From Hyparrhenia diplandra (lineage: Eukaryota; Streptophyta; Magnoliopsida; Poales; Poaceae), in assembly GCA_015847255.1 (NCBI GenBank), contig JADLZK010013210.1, forward strand, positions 62,001 through 126,000: DNA of 64,000 nucleotides, given 5' to 3'. The position numbers were made by a program, and so were the translations under genes. Position 1 is the stretch's first letter, and each line of letters begins with the position of its first letter. Positions 54,340-64,000 of this stretch are shown here, piece after piece. The notes under the pieces are model-generated. The model ran no database searches, was not told the DNA's origin, and saw only the letters and a program-made list of their open reading frames with translations.

Positions 54340-56844
54340 ATGCCTCGAACGAATGTCCTCAAGAAAATGACCAGGAGGTTCGAAGTGTAGCCTCGCTAGG
54401 GCAAGGGCAACGAGGAAGGGGAAGCGTCGAGCCACCACCACAGCCACGGGGTAGGGGCGGGGCAGGCGTCGTGGCACCCCGACCACCGTCGCCACCACCG
54501 GTGGTGCACGAGGAGAAGGAGGAGGAGGAGGAGGAGGAGGAGGAGGAGGAGGAGGAGGAGGAGGCGGAGGCAGAGGCGGAGGACGTGGACCTCTCGGCGT
54601 CTCGGACGCGGACCACTCGGACGTCGCACCACGCGGACCGCTCGGGCGCCGCACCACGCGGGGGGACTAGCCGTAGTACGGGAGGGGGTTCCTCTTCCTC
54701 TGCTCGAGGCGTGTCTACTTGCGAGGCCCCTCCGGACTCCCGGATCGACTACCTGGCGAGGACTTTAAACCGACCATAAGACCAGTACAGCCAAGGTAAT
54801 TTACTTTACACTTTAGCACTACTTTCTTATTTTTCAGGTTTCAAAATCGTAATAGGAACTAATCATTATTCTTGATCATTTGGGCAGGTCTTTTGTTGTC
54901 ACCGCAAACTCAGTTCAAGGACGCCTTCCCAATGGCATTCTTGGTATTCGGTCAAGAAGCACTACCCCGGCCTTGTTACCATCGACGGAGTAGAGCATCT
55001 TTGTCACGTTGTTCCACCAAAGACGTGGACTTTGAGGACAACTATGATGAGGATGGCATTAAATATAGTAACAAGGCAGTGCGTGTGATCAAAGAGTTTT
55101 GGGTAAGTCTATGTCGCACTGTAGTGTACAAATACATCGCTTCAAATTCTAATGTTAGAAATAATGACTTATTACATTGCTTCTATGTGCAGAAATACTT
55201 CAAGGTCGAGGAGGGATTCGAGGCTGAGGCGGATGAAGTGGCTCTAAACGCCTGTTTCAAGCTTGTGTCAGACATGTGGTACGAGGCACGCGGCATGGCC
55301 GTCAGGACATGGTACGCGACATACGATCGAAGGAGACTCGATAAGGAGGAATGGAAAACGCTGAATCTGACCAAAGAACAATACATGCAGGTAAATATTG
55401 AATGGTCATACTAAGTTTAATTATGCTTAATGTGATTTTTATAATATGTGTTATACTTGGTGCCCTGTAGGTGATTCCGCAGTGGTGCTTGTTGCATAGG
55501 CTTTGCTGGGAGCTTCAGGTGGACAAGTGGGTTGACACAAATTATCAGGAGGTCCGCAACGACTACCGGGAACGGCGTGCTATGATGCCAGGTGTACCAC
55601 ACCATCAAGGCAGCCTTAATCTCGCGGCCTACCAAGATAGATATGTAAGTGTTATCCAATTCTTATTTTTCGATGTGCAACTCAATACTTTCTAAGCATT
55701 CTATCTACTTTTCTTTTTCTCACACAGGAGCAGACACATGGCGTGCCAATCAGACTTCGAGGTCTTTGCTTGCTCCCACACGGGCAAGTATAAAGATCCC
55801 GCGGTCGTCTTCAACCCCGAGGTCGGGCCCGGCCTACACCAACCCGACCGCCTACGAGAAGATCAGAGAGGTACACCGAAGTGGCGAGGAGCAGTATGGA
55901 GAAAGCTTCGATCCCCCGCAGCCACGACATTGAGGGGGACATCGCCATGATCGCCGGAGGAGGCAAGAAGCACGGGCGGTACTATTTGGGTGATAGCGTT
56001 ATCAACCCGCACAACACAAAGAAGCTATCGAGCTCCGAAAGCACGCTTTGGGGGGCCCGGTGATACGCGAGCGGCCAACCACTTACCAAAGGCTACGGTC
56101 TCGGACTTGAGGTTTGTTTATTTTTATTTAAGGTTCATTTATCGTTACATACTCTTTCACCGCGTTCTAACTTTGTGTTGAAATAGGCCCAGATAGAGGA
56201 AGAGAGGAAGCGACGGGAGGAGGCCGAGGAGAGGGAGAGGGCAAGGGCTCAGCGGAGCAAGAGAAGGCTCGAGCGAGCAAGAGAGGGCTGAGCAGCACCA
56301 GAAGAGCATGGAAGCTCTCCTAGCGTACCTCCGGAGTGTTGGTGGCCAGCTTGGTGTGCAGCTGCCACCGGAGATCGCCTTTCCGCCACCGCCCATCTTC
56401 GTCCCACCGCCCGTCTTCGTCCCACCACCCCGTCTACGGTCAGCCGTCGATCTTCCCTCCACCGCATGGAGCCTCTCCCGTGAGTTTGTCTCCGTAATTG
56501 AAATATGCATATATGAATGTGAATGGATATGATCTGGAGTTTTGAATGCACCATGAGATGTGCACGTGGACATGTGGTTGTCGGCCATCGAGCCGTTGTT
56601 TTCTTGTAGGTTGGAAACCCTCCGTGCGGGGAGTTCTTTGCCAAAATTTCTAACTATTTATCTTTTTTTTCAAGTTAATAGAATCTACCTTGAATTTTGT
56701 CTCACAAATTTCTAACTATTTATCTTTGCCTACGTGCAGGATAATTCTCATGCCTCAAACCCAACTCCGAACCAATCTCAACCGGACGCTTGGGAACGCG
56801 TCGGAAGGTTGGAGGCCGTGGTCAGTAAATTTGTCATGATTTAG
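54340..56844 (+). pseudogene. Second CACTA gene, Ptta/En/Spm (Transposase_24) type, frame-broken
   Basis: Starts MPRTNVLKKMTRR at 54340 and quickly loses frame (TAG at about 54388). A poly-Glu tract encoded by GGA repeats (54510-54570) follows. The core domain is spread over exons with good splice sites: 54888-55100 (YSNKAVRVIKEFW), 55193-55390 (YFKVEEGFEAEADEVAL..LNLTKEQYMQ), 55472-55644 (VIPQWCLLHRLCWELQVDK..MPGVPHHQGSLNLAAYQDRY) and 55729-56060 (VFACSHTGKYKDPAVVFNPE, TAYEKIREVHRSGEEQYG and, after another shift, GGGKKHGRYYLGDSV). A Glu/Arg-rich coiled-coil exon begins at about 56188, and the last exon ends RLEAVVSKFVMI-stop at 56844. This is the usual partner gene of tnp2 in grass CACTAs. 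At least three frameshifts make it non-functional. Confidence 0.85.
54510..54570 (+). repeat. GGA trinucleotide repeat encoding poly-Glu
   Basis: An almost perfect (GGA)n tract of about 60 bases within the second CACTA gene, likely to vary in length between accessions. Confidence 0.85.
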
Positions 56845-57059
56845 GTTCAAAACTTGTGCACTTGAACTTGTGAACTTGGATTTTATGTGAGTTTGTGAAC
56901 TTGTGGTTGCACTCATGGACATGTGGTTGAACTTGTGACTTGGTTGGATCTTATGTAATATATGTGGTATTATGGATTTATCGAGCTATATATGTGATAT
57001 TATGCAATAATTTGGTACATATTTATATGTGTCAATTATGTTTGGAACAAAAAAAAAAA

Positions 57060-57558
57060 AAAAAACCAATTTCCCGTGAGTAGCTCATGGGAAAGAGGCC
57101 AAACCTTTCCCATGAGTGGAGATTGCTCACGGAAAGAGGCCAAATCTATCCCCGTGAGCACAATGCGACTCACGGGAAAGAGCTCGATATCCCGTGAGCT
57201 ACCCGTTACGCTCACGGAAATCAGGCCAAAACGCCGTTTTTGTGAAATAGGCCACGTAGGCCATAACGGGTTCCACACCCCCCCCGTTGATGCCCCCGGT
57301 TAACTCTATCCCGTGAGCTAAATAGGATCACGGGAAAGGATATCCCGCGGCGTAGTTTAGGTGTTCACGGGAAAAGGAGATTTCCCGGCCTTTTTTCCCC
57401 TGTCATGGATATTCGTGTTTTACCCCGGGAAAGGCTTTCCCGGGGAAACGGCTTTCCCCGTGAGGAAGAGCCTCACGGAAATCGCCGGTTGCCTTTCCGG
57501 GGGAAACGGCCTTTCCCGTGAGGAAGAGCCTCACGGAAATTGCCTAGTTCTCGTAGTG
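57060..57558. repeat. 3' subterminal repeat array of the large CACTA
   Basis: Copies of TTTCCCGTGAG and CTCACGGGAAA in both orientations continue to the TAGTG terminus. A tandem pair of ggaaacggc(c)tttccc(c)gtgaggaagagcctcacgg blocks lies at 57440-57540. Confidence 0.88.
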
Positions 57559-57764
57559 AAACGTGTGGAAAAGGAAATTCAACTCGCCAACACCATTCTT
57601 CCACCCACACCAACCAAACCAATCCAAACCGTTACTTTTTTTTCTCGCCAAACCGGACCAAACCATTTCTCTAACTACGGCCAAAACCCATGACATACCA
57701 AATCTATACCCACAAGTTTTCTAAGCCCTTACGATAACAAGAGAGGAAGGCAAATTGATGTGGC

Positions 57765-58205
57765 TCCGACTTTGCCGTGGAGCTCACATATTGATCCGAC
57801 GATGTCAATTGGCATGAAATAGCTGCATGCTAAAATAAACCATCTCGCAACAAATTGCGGTCAATTTTGATAAAATTTTATAATGTGAACGCGAGCTTTT
57901 ATTCCTAGGGTCGACTTTGATGTCGGGCCACATATTGATCTCGACGGTGCCAATTGGCATGAAATAGTTGCATGCTTCAATAAATCATCTACAACAAATT
58001 TCAATCAATTTGGATAAAATTTTATAATATGAACGCGAGCTTTTATTTCTAGGGTCCAGCTTTGACGTGGGGCCCACATTTTGATTTGATAGTGCCAATT
58101 GGCATGAAATAGCTGCATGCTTCAATAAATCATCTTTGCAATAAATCATCTTCAAGATCGATAAAATTATATAATGTGAACACGAGCTTTTATTTCTAGC
58201 ATCCA
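57765..58205. repeat. Tandem array of about 145-bp units, three copies
   Basis: Each unit contains gccaattggcatgaaatag, gctgcatgct, ataaatcatct and gcgagcttttatt. The last motif recurs at 57891, 58035 and 58181 (spacing 144 and 146). It lies outside the large CACTA. From 58206 to 58681 I see no gene, only a stretch with repeated gtgttac words. Confidence 0.8.
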
Positions 58206-58681
58206 GCTAATATTGGGTTTCTTATATCGTGAACCGCTCTAATCCATGGGCTCCTTGACGGTGGAACAGAGGAGGTTGATGGCTGTTGGCCTCATGCATA
58301 CATGACCGACGATGCCTCAATGCTTCCTAGCAGTGAATGCATGAGGTTTAGTGGAGGTTGTAATTTTTTTCTGGTTTTGGGCTTGTGGGGTATGCTGATG
58401 ATGTGGCGCAAGGAGGTGCTAGAGAATTAGGCTAGTGGGGTTTGTTCTTATAGGAGTAGTATATGTGTTACAAACTTTGTGTTCTGTCACAGGTTGAAGT
58501 GTTACTAGAGCCAAAAAAAAAAAAGTGTTACAACAATTGTAACACTAAACAAATGTTTCCATAGACAAATAAATGTGTTACAATAAACTAGTCTATAGTA
58601 ACATAGGCAATTGGAACACAATATAAAATATTACTAAGAGAGCTAGTAACACTTTTTCCAACCTATAATAAGTTGGTGTTA

Positions 58682-59120
58682 GGTCACTCACAATGCAGAA
58701 ACCACCTTAGAGTCTATGGACTGGCACGTAGACATTTTGATGACATGGCAAGCCATTTAATGAACAGAGAAGGAGAAAAATGAGGAAACGACGTCTATCA
58801 AAGACACGGTGTCTACGAGCCAACCGAGGCCACAAGACTCTACCCAAAATAGCGTTGTGGAGGCATGCATTGTTTCCATGGATCCCGTACTCCCTCTCCC
58901 TCTCCCTTTCACTTCTATTTTAATCTAGTCTGATGCATCTATGTCACATATTTACCTTGCCACACATGATCCTTCTTTGATTGTGGCGTTTGCAAATGCT
59001 CATTAAATTTTAGTCTCTATAGAAACTACAACAAGAAACCATGCACTGGGATGGATAGAGTCTAGAACACAATTAATTCATATAGAAACTAGCTATGGAC
59101 TCTATGCACTGTGAGTGCCC
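58682..59120. mobile_element. Tourist-like MITE, 439 bp
   Basis: The ends GGTCACTCACAATGCAG and the inverse of CTATGCACTGTGAGTGCCC are terminal inverted repeats, flanked by TTA (58679-58681 and 59121-59123). It ends only 21 bp before the next CACTA. Confidence 0.85.
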
Positions 59121-59514
59121 TTACTATATCCCTGCGCTATACACTACGTAGTTTTCGGTCAATAGCAACACATAAATTGTGTTGTAATATGCCCTTTTTG
59201 GGTGCAATAGCTGAAATTGCAACCAAACGATTTGGTAAACTTGAGATGCGCAAAAGTCCGTGGTATTAACCTTCAACCACGATGGCCATTTGGGTGTTGC
59301 AATTATTTTTGTATTGCAACCCAATGAGGTGTTGAAACAAGACTATATTGCCACGCTCTAGTTGGTGATATAGTATCCTATTGCAACATTTCAGGTGATG
59401 CTAGAGGTCTCAATGGCATCTAACACCTAGTGTTGCAATTCCAAAAAGAGGCGTTGCAAAGGATTGTATTGCTACGCTCTAGTTGTGGTTGCTACACGTT
59501 TTGCCACAAACTTG

Positions 59515-59955
59515 CTTTGGGTGCTATAGATGATCCCCTCTATTACTACGAACTGTGTTTGGATGCTATACTTGTCAATCCATATTGCCACCAAAGGTTT
59601 TTGGGTGCTATATGTGTTCCTTTCTATTGCTACGAAATTAATTTGGATGCTATACTTGATGATCAATATTGCCACCAAAGGTTTTTGGGTGCTATATGTG
59701 TTCTCGTTTATTACTACGAAATTTATTTGGATGCTATACTTGATGACCAATATTGCCACCAAAGTTTTTTTGGGTGCTATATGTGTTCGCATTTATTACT
59801 ACGAATTGTGTTTGGATGCTATACTTGTTGACCGATATTGCCGCCAAAGTTTGCTTGGGTGCTATATGTGTTCCCATTTATTACTACGAATTGTATTTGG
59901 ATGCTATAGTTGTTTACTAATATTGCCACCAAAGGTTTTGTGGGTGCTATAAAAT
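59515..59955. repeat. 85-bp tandem array in a CACTA subterminal region
   Basis: About five copies of a unit with ttgggtgctatatgtgttc, ttactacgaa, ttggatgctatacttg and aatattgccaccaaag. Starts of ttgggtg fall at 59601, 59685, 59770 and 59855. Because 85 is not a multiple of three, the open frames across it cycle through all frames and are not genes. Confidence 0.88.
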
Positions 59956-60203
59956 AACCACCACAATTGCCACCAGCTAGGATTGGTTGTTATAGGTTGG
60001 CCATTATATTCTTGTCAAAAAAACCACAGTTTGAATGGTTATTACATGTGGCCACCTCTATTGCTTCGACCTTTATGACATCGAAAAAAATGTGTTGTGA
60101 TAGGATAAAATATCTTTTCCCACAAATATTGTTGCTACCATAATTTTGTAGCTATTGCCACATGTCTATTCTGCCACGCTCATTTATTTGGACCACCAAT
60201 AAT

Positions 60204-61568
60204 TTAATAATATAATACAGGATCAATAATAATAATGTATTTTTGGGTGCAATAAAATGTATATATACTGAGCTCCAATATAAGGGGCTTCAAATATACA
60301 TCAATATCATTTCTAGGAGATTTTGGACCAGGTATCAACATTGACAGTATCCAGTTAGATTGTTTCTGACATAACCAAGGAGGCAAATTGTAGGGTATTA
60401 GGACAACGGCCATATGGAGTATGTCGTATTTTGCATCCCAAAGGGATTGAAGCCATCGAAGGAAGACCCCTGATATTATGAGCTTCTTCACGCAAACCAG
60501 CCATATTTGTTATCCACGTGCTTCCATGCCCTTTGAGTTATTTGGGTGACGCATTTTTTCATCATTTACCAAATCTTTCTTATGCCCTTTGCAAGTCCAC
60601 CGATGTCCGCTTCGACATATACATTTTTTTGCAGCCGAGGAATAAGAGGAAAGTAGCATAGAATCTTCCTTTGGAAGCCGCTTCGATATTTAGCACCATC
60701 CTAGTCCGTGCTCTCGACATGTTTCCACCTAGACTCATTACATATGGGACAATTATGCAGATTTGCGTGCTCATCAAAAAATAACACACAATCATTCTGA
60801 CATGCGTGTATCTTGACGTAGTCCAATCCTAGCCCTCGAACCACCTTTTGCACTTTGTCCAACGAGTCAGGGATACAATGGCCTTGGGGAGAACCTTTGA
60901 GAACAGATTAAGTATGGCCTCCAAACATGCGTTACTAATACCATACAAGCACTTTATCTGAAAAAGTTGCACGATAAAAGAAACCTTTGTTGCTGATTTG
61001 CATCCTGGATACAATTCCTTCTTTGCCTCCTCTAATAATTTCAAAAATATCTCTGCCTACTTATTTGGTTTGTCATCTATGATTTTTCCATGTATAGAGC
61101 CACTGATAATGTTTCTAATCATAGTATTAGTGGCAGCAGGGTGATCACTTGGATCTTCTTCATCGTCTTCTCCAAAATAAGGTGGTGTGGCAGCTTCGTT
61201 GTCACCAACATCAGCATCATCAATAGGTTGTGCATGATCTTCAGGTTCTGTTATACCAGTACTACCCTGATCAGCTGATGAAGAAGTTTGGCCTTCTTCG
61301 AACTCATTGATGAAACAATCAGCAAACCCACTTTTTACTAAGTGAAGTTGAATCTGAAACCTGTCATTATATCTTGTATATTGCATTGACATGTACCACA
61401 TGGGCACACAAGAGACAATCCAATAGGTCTAGATGATGATGAGGTATACTTATCAATCCAAGTTCTTAAATTATCCTTCCACTCTTCTGATTGTCGAGGC
61501 AAGCGCATCCAACTCCTATCTTCGTGTGATGCAGACATTGATCTGCAGCCCAAGAACATAATGAGCAA
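60204..61568 (-). pseudogene. tnp2-type transposase remnant (minus strand)
   Basis: Read on the minus strand, an N-terminal transposase-associated domain starts near 61540 (DRSWMRLPRQSEEWKDN, VCPCGTCQCN). An acidic linker follows (PYFGEDDEEDPSDHPA, about 61135), then TNP2 pieces: LLEEAKKELYPGCK (about 61035), FIVQLFQIKCLYGISN and DSLDKVQK-type sequence in a shifted frame, a Cys/His stretch near 60740, and WPVVLIPYNLPPWLCQKQ (about 60400) with PGPKSPRNDIDVYLKPL (about 60310). Several frameshifts separate these. The protein stops about one third of the way along a full tnp2. Confidence 0.8.
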
Positions 61569-62362
61569 ATAATCATGATCTATACCTAGCGTATGCCCAT
61601 ATATATATATGCAGGGGGATATCGATATAGCTACGTTACCTTTGCCGCGAGAGGGGGCGCCGCCGGCCGGTAAGCGGGGACGCGCCGCGCGCCAAGGGTG
61701 GATCAGCGGAATGCAGGACGTCGGCGATCGACCGGGATGCAGAACGTAGAGTCCCCGAGTATTCCAAGCGTCTACTAGGATCGTTTAGTGGGCTCTTTTC
61801 GTTAATTGGGCCAGCTGGCCAGCTACTAAACAGCGTGGCGATAGACAAACATAAGTGCAACCAAGTAAAAGTTCATTGCAATAGGTGTGTATAAGTTGCA
61901 ATGCCAAATGGATAGTATTACAACCATACAAAATGGTGGCAATACATACATGTTATTGCATCTTGTGGCAACAAAGGATGCAATAGCCACCTATCTATTG
62001 CCACGAGGTGCAAAAAAATATTGCAACCCAAATAAGTGGTTGTGATACTGCCGTTCATAAGCAACCAACGCTAGTATGGATGCCATAGTTCATTTTTATT
62101 GCAACACACGACATGCTAATGCAACATAAAATTGTTGTTGCAATACTTTCCACCAATTGCCACAAAAATCCTTAAAATGGGTGCAACAGCGCCATCATTT
62201 TGCAACCAAAAAAAAATATCGCAACACAATTTTTGTGTGACAATATGGACACATATTACTACCAGTTCACTGGTTGGGTGCCATAGTACCCCCCTATTGC
62301 ACCCAAATGAGTGGTGTTGTCTAAGTGTCTAGTTGCAATTGATCGGAAACTACATAGTGATA

Positions 62363-63812
62363 GTAGTAGCATCCAAGCCACTACAAGTTATAGATGCACA
62401 CACAAGGGGCCTCAGTTGCATCAAAACCCTAACATATCTCTGCCCACTACCTAGACACCCACTGTCACACCACCACCTTATCCTACCCAACACCGCAGAC
62501 AACGCTTGATGCCTCCTATCGTCGTCACCCGCGCCAACCTTCCTTGACACCCCGGCCGCGGCCACTCACGCTCCTCCCTCTCCCACAACAACACTCCCAT
62601 TGCTAAGGTGTCAACTTTCGCTCTACTCATGCCAATGCTAGAGATCTATCCTGTCCATGCCTCTACCACCCCACGCTAGCCAAGAAGAATATGTCCTCTG
62701 CTACCATCGACAAGAAGATTAGGACTTCTAATGTGCCCACATCCATAACCTAGCTGTCCAAATCACATGGCGACGTCGCCGCTGCTGACATGGTGGTACA
62801 CTTGCTCATTTTGCTTTGTTGGTTGTCTCGAATGTCTTCAGTTGTCGGGGTTGAAAATGGGACCAGATGTATTAGGACGAGGTGGCATCACATGTTGACA
62901 AACCACCCATGCACAGCCATGATAGGGAATGGGAGCAAATTTGTAGTCGTTGGGGTCAAGAAAGGGAGCAGATCTGCCAGGAGGAGCTACCTTCTAGCGC
63001 TGCTAATAGCTGGATCAACCTCCGTGCGCTACCACTAATGGGTTAATTTAGCCTCTGAATGTTGCGACTGGCCCGATCCAGCTTATCTGCACCGCAACCG
63101 ACTAGATCTGGCCTCACTATGCCACCACCGGCAGGATCCACCCTACTTGAACCGCAACTGTTGTGAAGAGAAGGGCACTATCAGGCTCAGAGAGGAGAGG
63201 ATCTTAGGAGGGTGAGGGCTCTTGGGAGAAAGAGGGCATTGGGAGGGATCAGAGGCTATGCCGCCATGCTCCATAGGGAGAGGGGCGGTGTTGTTGAGCT
63301 GAGAGGGGAGAGAGGCTCTGGAGGCTGACTATGCTAGGGAGGAAGAGAGCCTTTGGAGGGAGAGGGTACGCCACCGTGCTCTGGAGGGAGAGGGTTGCCG
63401 TCGGGCTCGAAGGGAGATAGGCACCTAAGGGAGTGGGGTGCCGTTAGGCACAAAGGGGTAGAGGGGATGATCGAGAGGGAGAGAGCAATGAACTAATGAG
63501 AAGTGGTAAACCTTAACTTTGGGTTATATATGAGCCCACTAGATATGGGCATTGCGAGCAGGGCCAATATTTATGGAGCCAGTTCTTATATATATTTGCC
63601 TGTCTCCAAAAATAGATTTACCAAGGTGATTGTATTAAGATGACTTCCTCTGGAAATAGAAGGGATTTAGAGGCGATTGTCTCAAGGCACCCACCTCAGT
63701 AAATGGAAATAACTTCCTACGTTAATAGTCTGGCGTTTTAGGAGGCAGTTGGATTTTGTGCTTGTTTTTGTTAATGTTTTGGTACAACTACCTAAATTTG
63801 TTTGGGTACTAG
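62363..63812. other. Spacer right of the 3.2-kb CACTA
   Basis: No gene recognised. 62360-63130 is C-rich with short frames; 63160-63490 is a purine-rich, imperfectly repeated stretch (gagagggagag, ctctggaggg and similar). 63600-63812 is AT-rich. Confidence 0.4.
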
Positions 63813-64000
63813 TAGTGGGAACCGCCCCCTAAAAATACTTTTATAGAGGCACTTAGAAGCGGGACACCGCAAACGCCTATCTTTACTGTCATATCATAGT
63901 TGCGGATTTTTTGAAGCCCCCCTTTTAAGAGCGGTTTTGACACTTTCGCAAAGCAATGTGTCACTACTACAAAAGGCTACTATGGGGACAGCTCCCTTTT
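63813..64000. mobile_element. CACTA terminus at the window edge
   Basis: CACTACTACAAAAGGCTAC at 63962 has the form of a CACTA 5' end, running out of the window. Upstream, agTAGTG at 63813-63817 followed by ggaaccgcccc...aggc motifs may be the end of another CACTA or subterminal sequence of the same family. With only 39 bases of the element visible this is tentative. Confidence 0.4.

Larger units (their letters stand above)
40873..57558 (+). mobile_element. 16.7-kb CACTA (En/Spm) transposon with a nested insertion
   Basis: Left end CACTACCGGATTTCTGC and right end ...GTTCTCGTAGTG, with TSD AAA at 40870-40872 and 57559-57561. Both ends carry many direct and inverted copies of TTTCCCGTGAG / CTCACGGGAAA (40880-41270, 42060-42290 and 57060-57555), the binding-site arrays of CACTA elements. 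Inside, on the + strand, are a leader with two hairpins, a tnp2 transposase gene (43699 to about 54200), and a second transposase gene (54340-56844). A 6.8-kb foreign insertion (about 46793-53640) splits tnp2, so the element without it is about 9.8 kb. Both transposase genes have several frameshifts, so it is no longer autonomous. A sequence block gtcggccatcg..gcc followed by ttggaaacc..cc precedes both genes (43030-43120 and 56575-56635). Confidence 0.92.
59142..62359 (-). mobile_element. 3.2-kb CACTA element, truncated tnp2 on the minus strand
   Basis: Left end CACTACGTAGTTTTCGGTC and right end GATCGGAAACTACATAGTG are inverted repeats with three mismatches. TSD ATA is at 59139-59141 and 62360-62362. 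Subterminal zones (59150-60200 and 61860-62340) are rich in ttgcaac / gttgcaa and gccacc / tattgccac motifs in both orientations. They flank a minus-strand tnp2 remnant. The 3' part of tnp2 and the second gene are missing, so this is an internal-deletion derivative. It is a different family from the 16.7-kb element. Confidence 0.9.

Noticed and set aside
59430..59952. Overlapping 130-140-codon frames with repeated LDAIL..YCHQ motif
   Set aside because: They are the translation of the 85-bp tandem array in a transposon subterminal region, not a repeat protein.

Overview
The window is nuclear DNA from a grass, most probably rice or a close Oryza relative. The reasons are short introns in multi-exon genes, very GC-rich first exons next to AT-rich introns, Stowaway and Tourist MITEs, CACTA elements with tnp2-type transposases, Helitrons, solo LTRs, and a tandem expansion of F-box/LRR genes. 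The link to rice is inferred from these families; no database was searched.

Host genes are few, and all lie on the + strand in the first 40 kb. Two tandem paralogues of an NAD-dependent D-2-hydroxyacid dehydrogenase (phosphoglycerate dehydrogenase-like) occupy about 2.0-6.6 kb and 10.3-13.4 kb. Both have recognisable exons and splice sites, and both carry one- or two-base indels that break the reading frame. Next come two copies of an F-box/LRR gene (about 16.4-23.0 kb and 32.4-39.4 kb). Each consists of one long GC-rich exon, one small LRR exon and a tiny terminal exon. They belong to a tandem segmental duplication (about 16.3-27.5 kb and 32.4-40.5 kb), and their first introns have been inflated by different transposons.

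Everything else that I could identify is mobile DNA, and much of it could be closed to the base with target-site duplications (TSDs). The dated or closed elements are: two Stowaway-like MITEs; two hAT-type elements of one family; two Tourist-like MITEs; a foldback element; a Helitron with a duplicated 5' end; two solo LTRs (1,850 bp with TSD CCTAT, 481 bp with TSD GTGCC); a minus-strand non-autonomous LTR retrotransposon; a 4.1-kb CACTA carrying a gypsy gag-protease relic; a 16.7-kb CACTA (40873-57558, TSD AAA); and a 3.2-kb CACTA (59142-62359, TSD ATA). A further CACTA terminus lies at the right edge.

The 16.7-kb CACTA is the central object from 41 to 57.5 kb. It has dense terminal repeats of TTTCCCGTGAG, a leader containing two consecutive hairpins, a broken tnp2 transposase gene, a broken second transposase gene of the Ptta/En/Spm (Transposase_24) type, and a 6.8-kb foreign insertion inside the DUF4216 part of tnp2. 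That insertion contains tRNA-like sequences, a tandem array of about 329 bp, apparent host-gene pieces (one tetraspanin-like) and a hAT element. The leader hairpins, the nested structure and the recurring homopolymer-type frameshifts are the points most worth following up.
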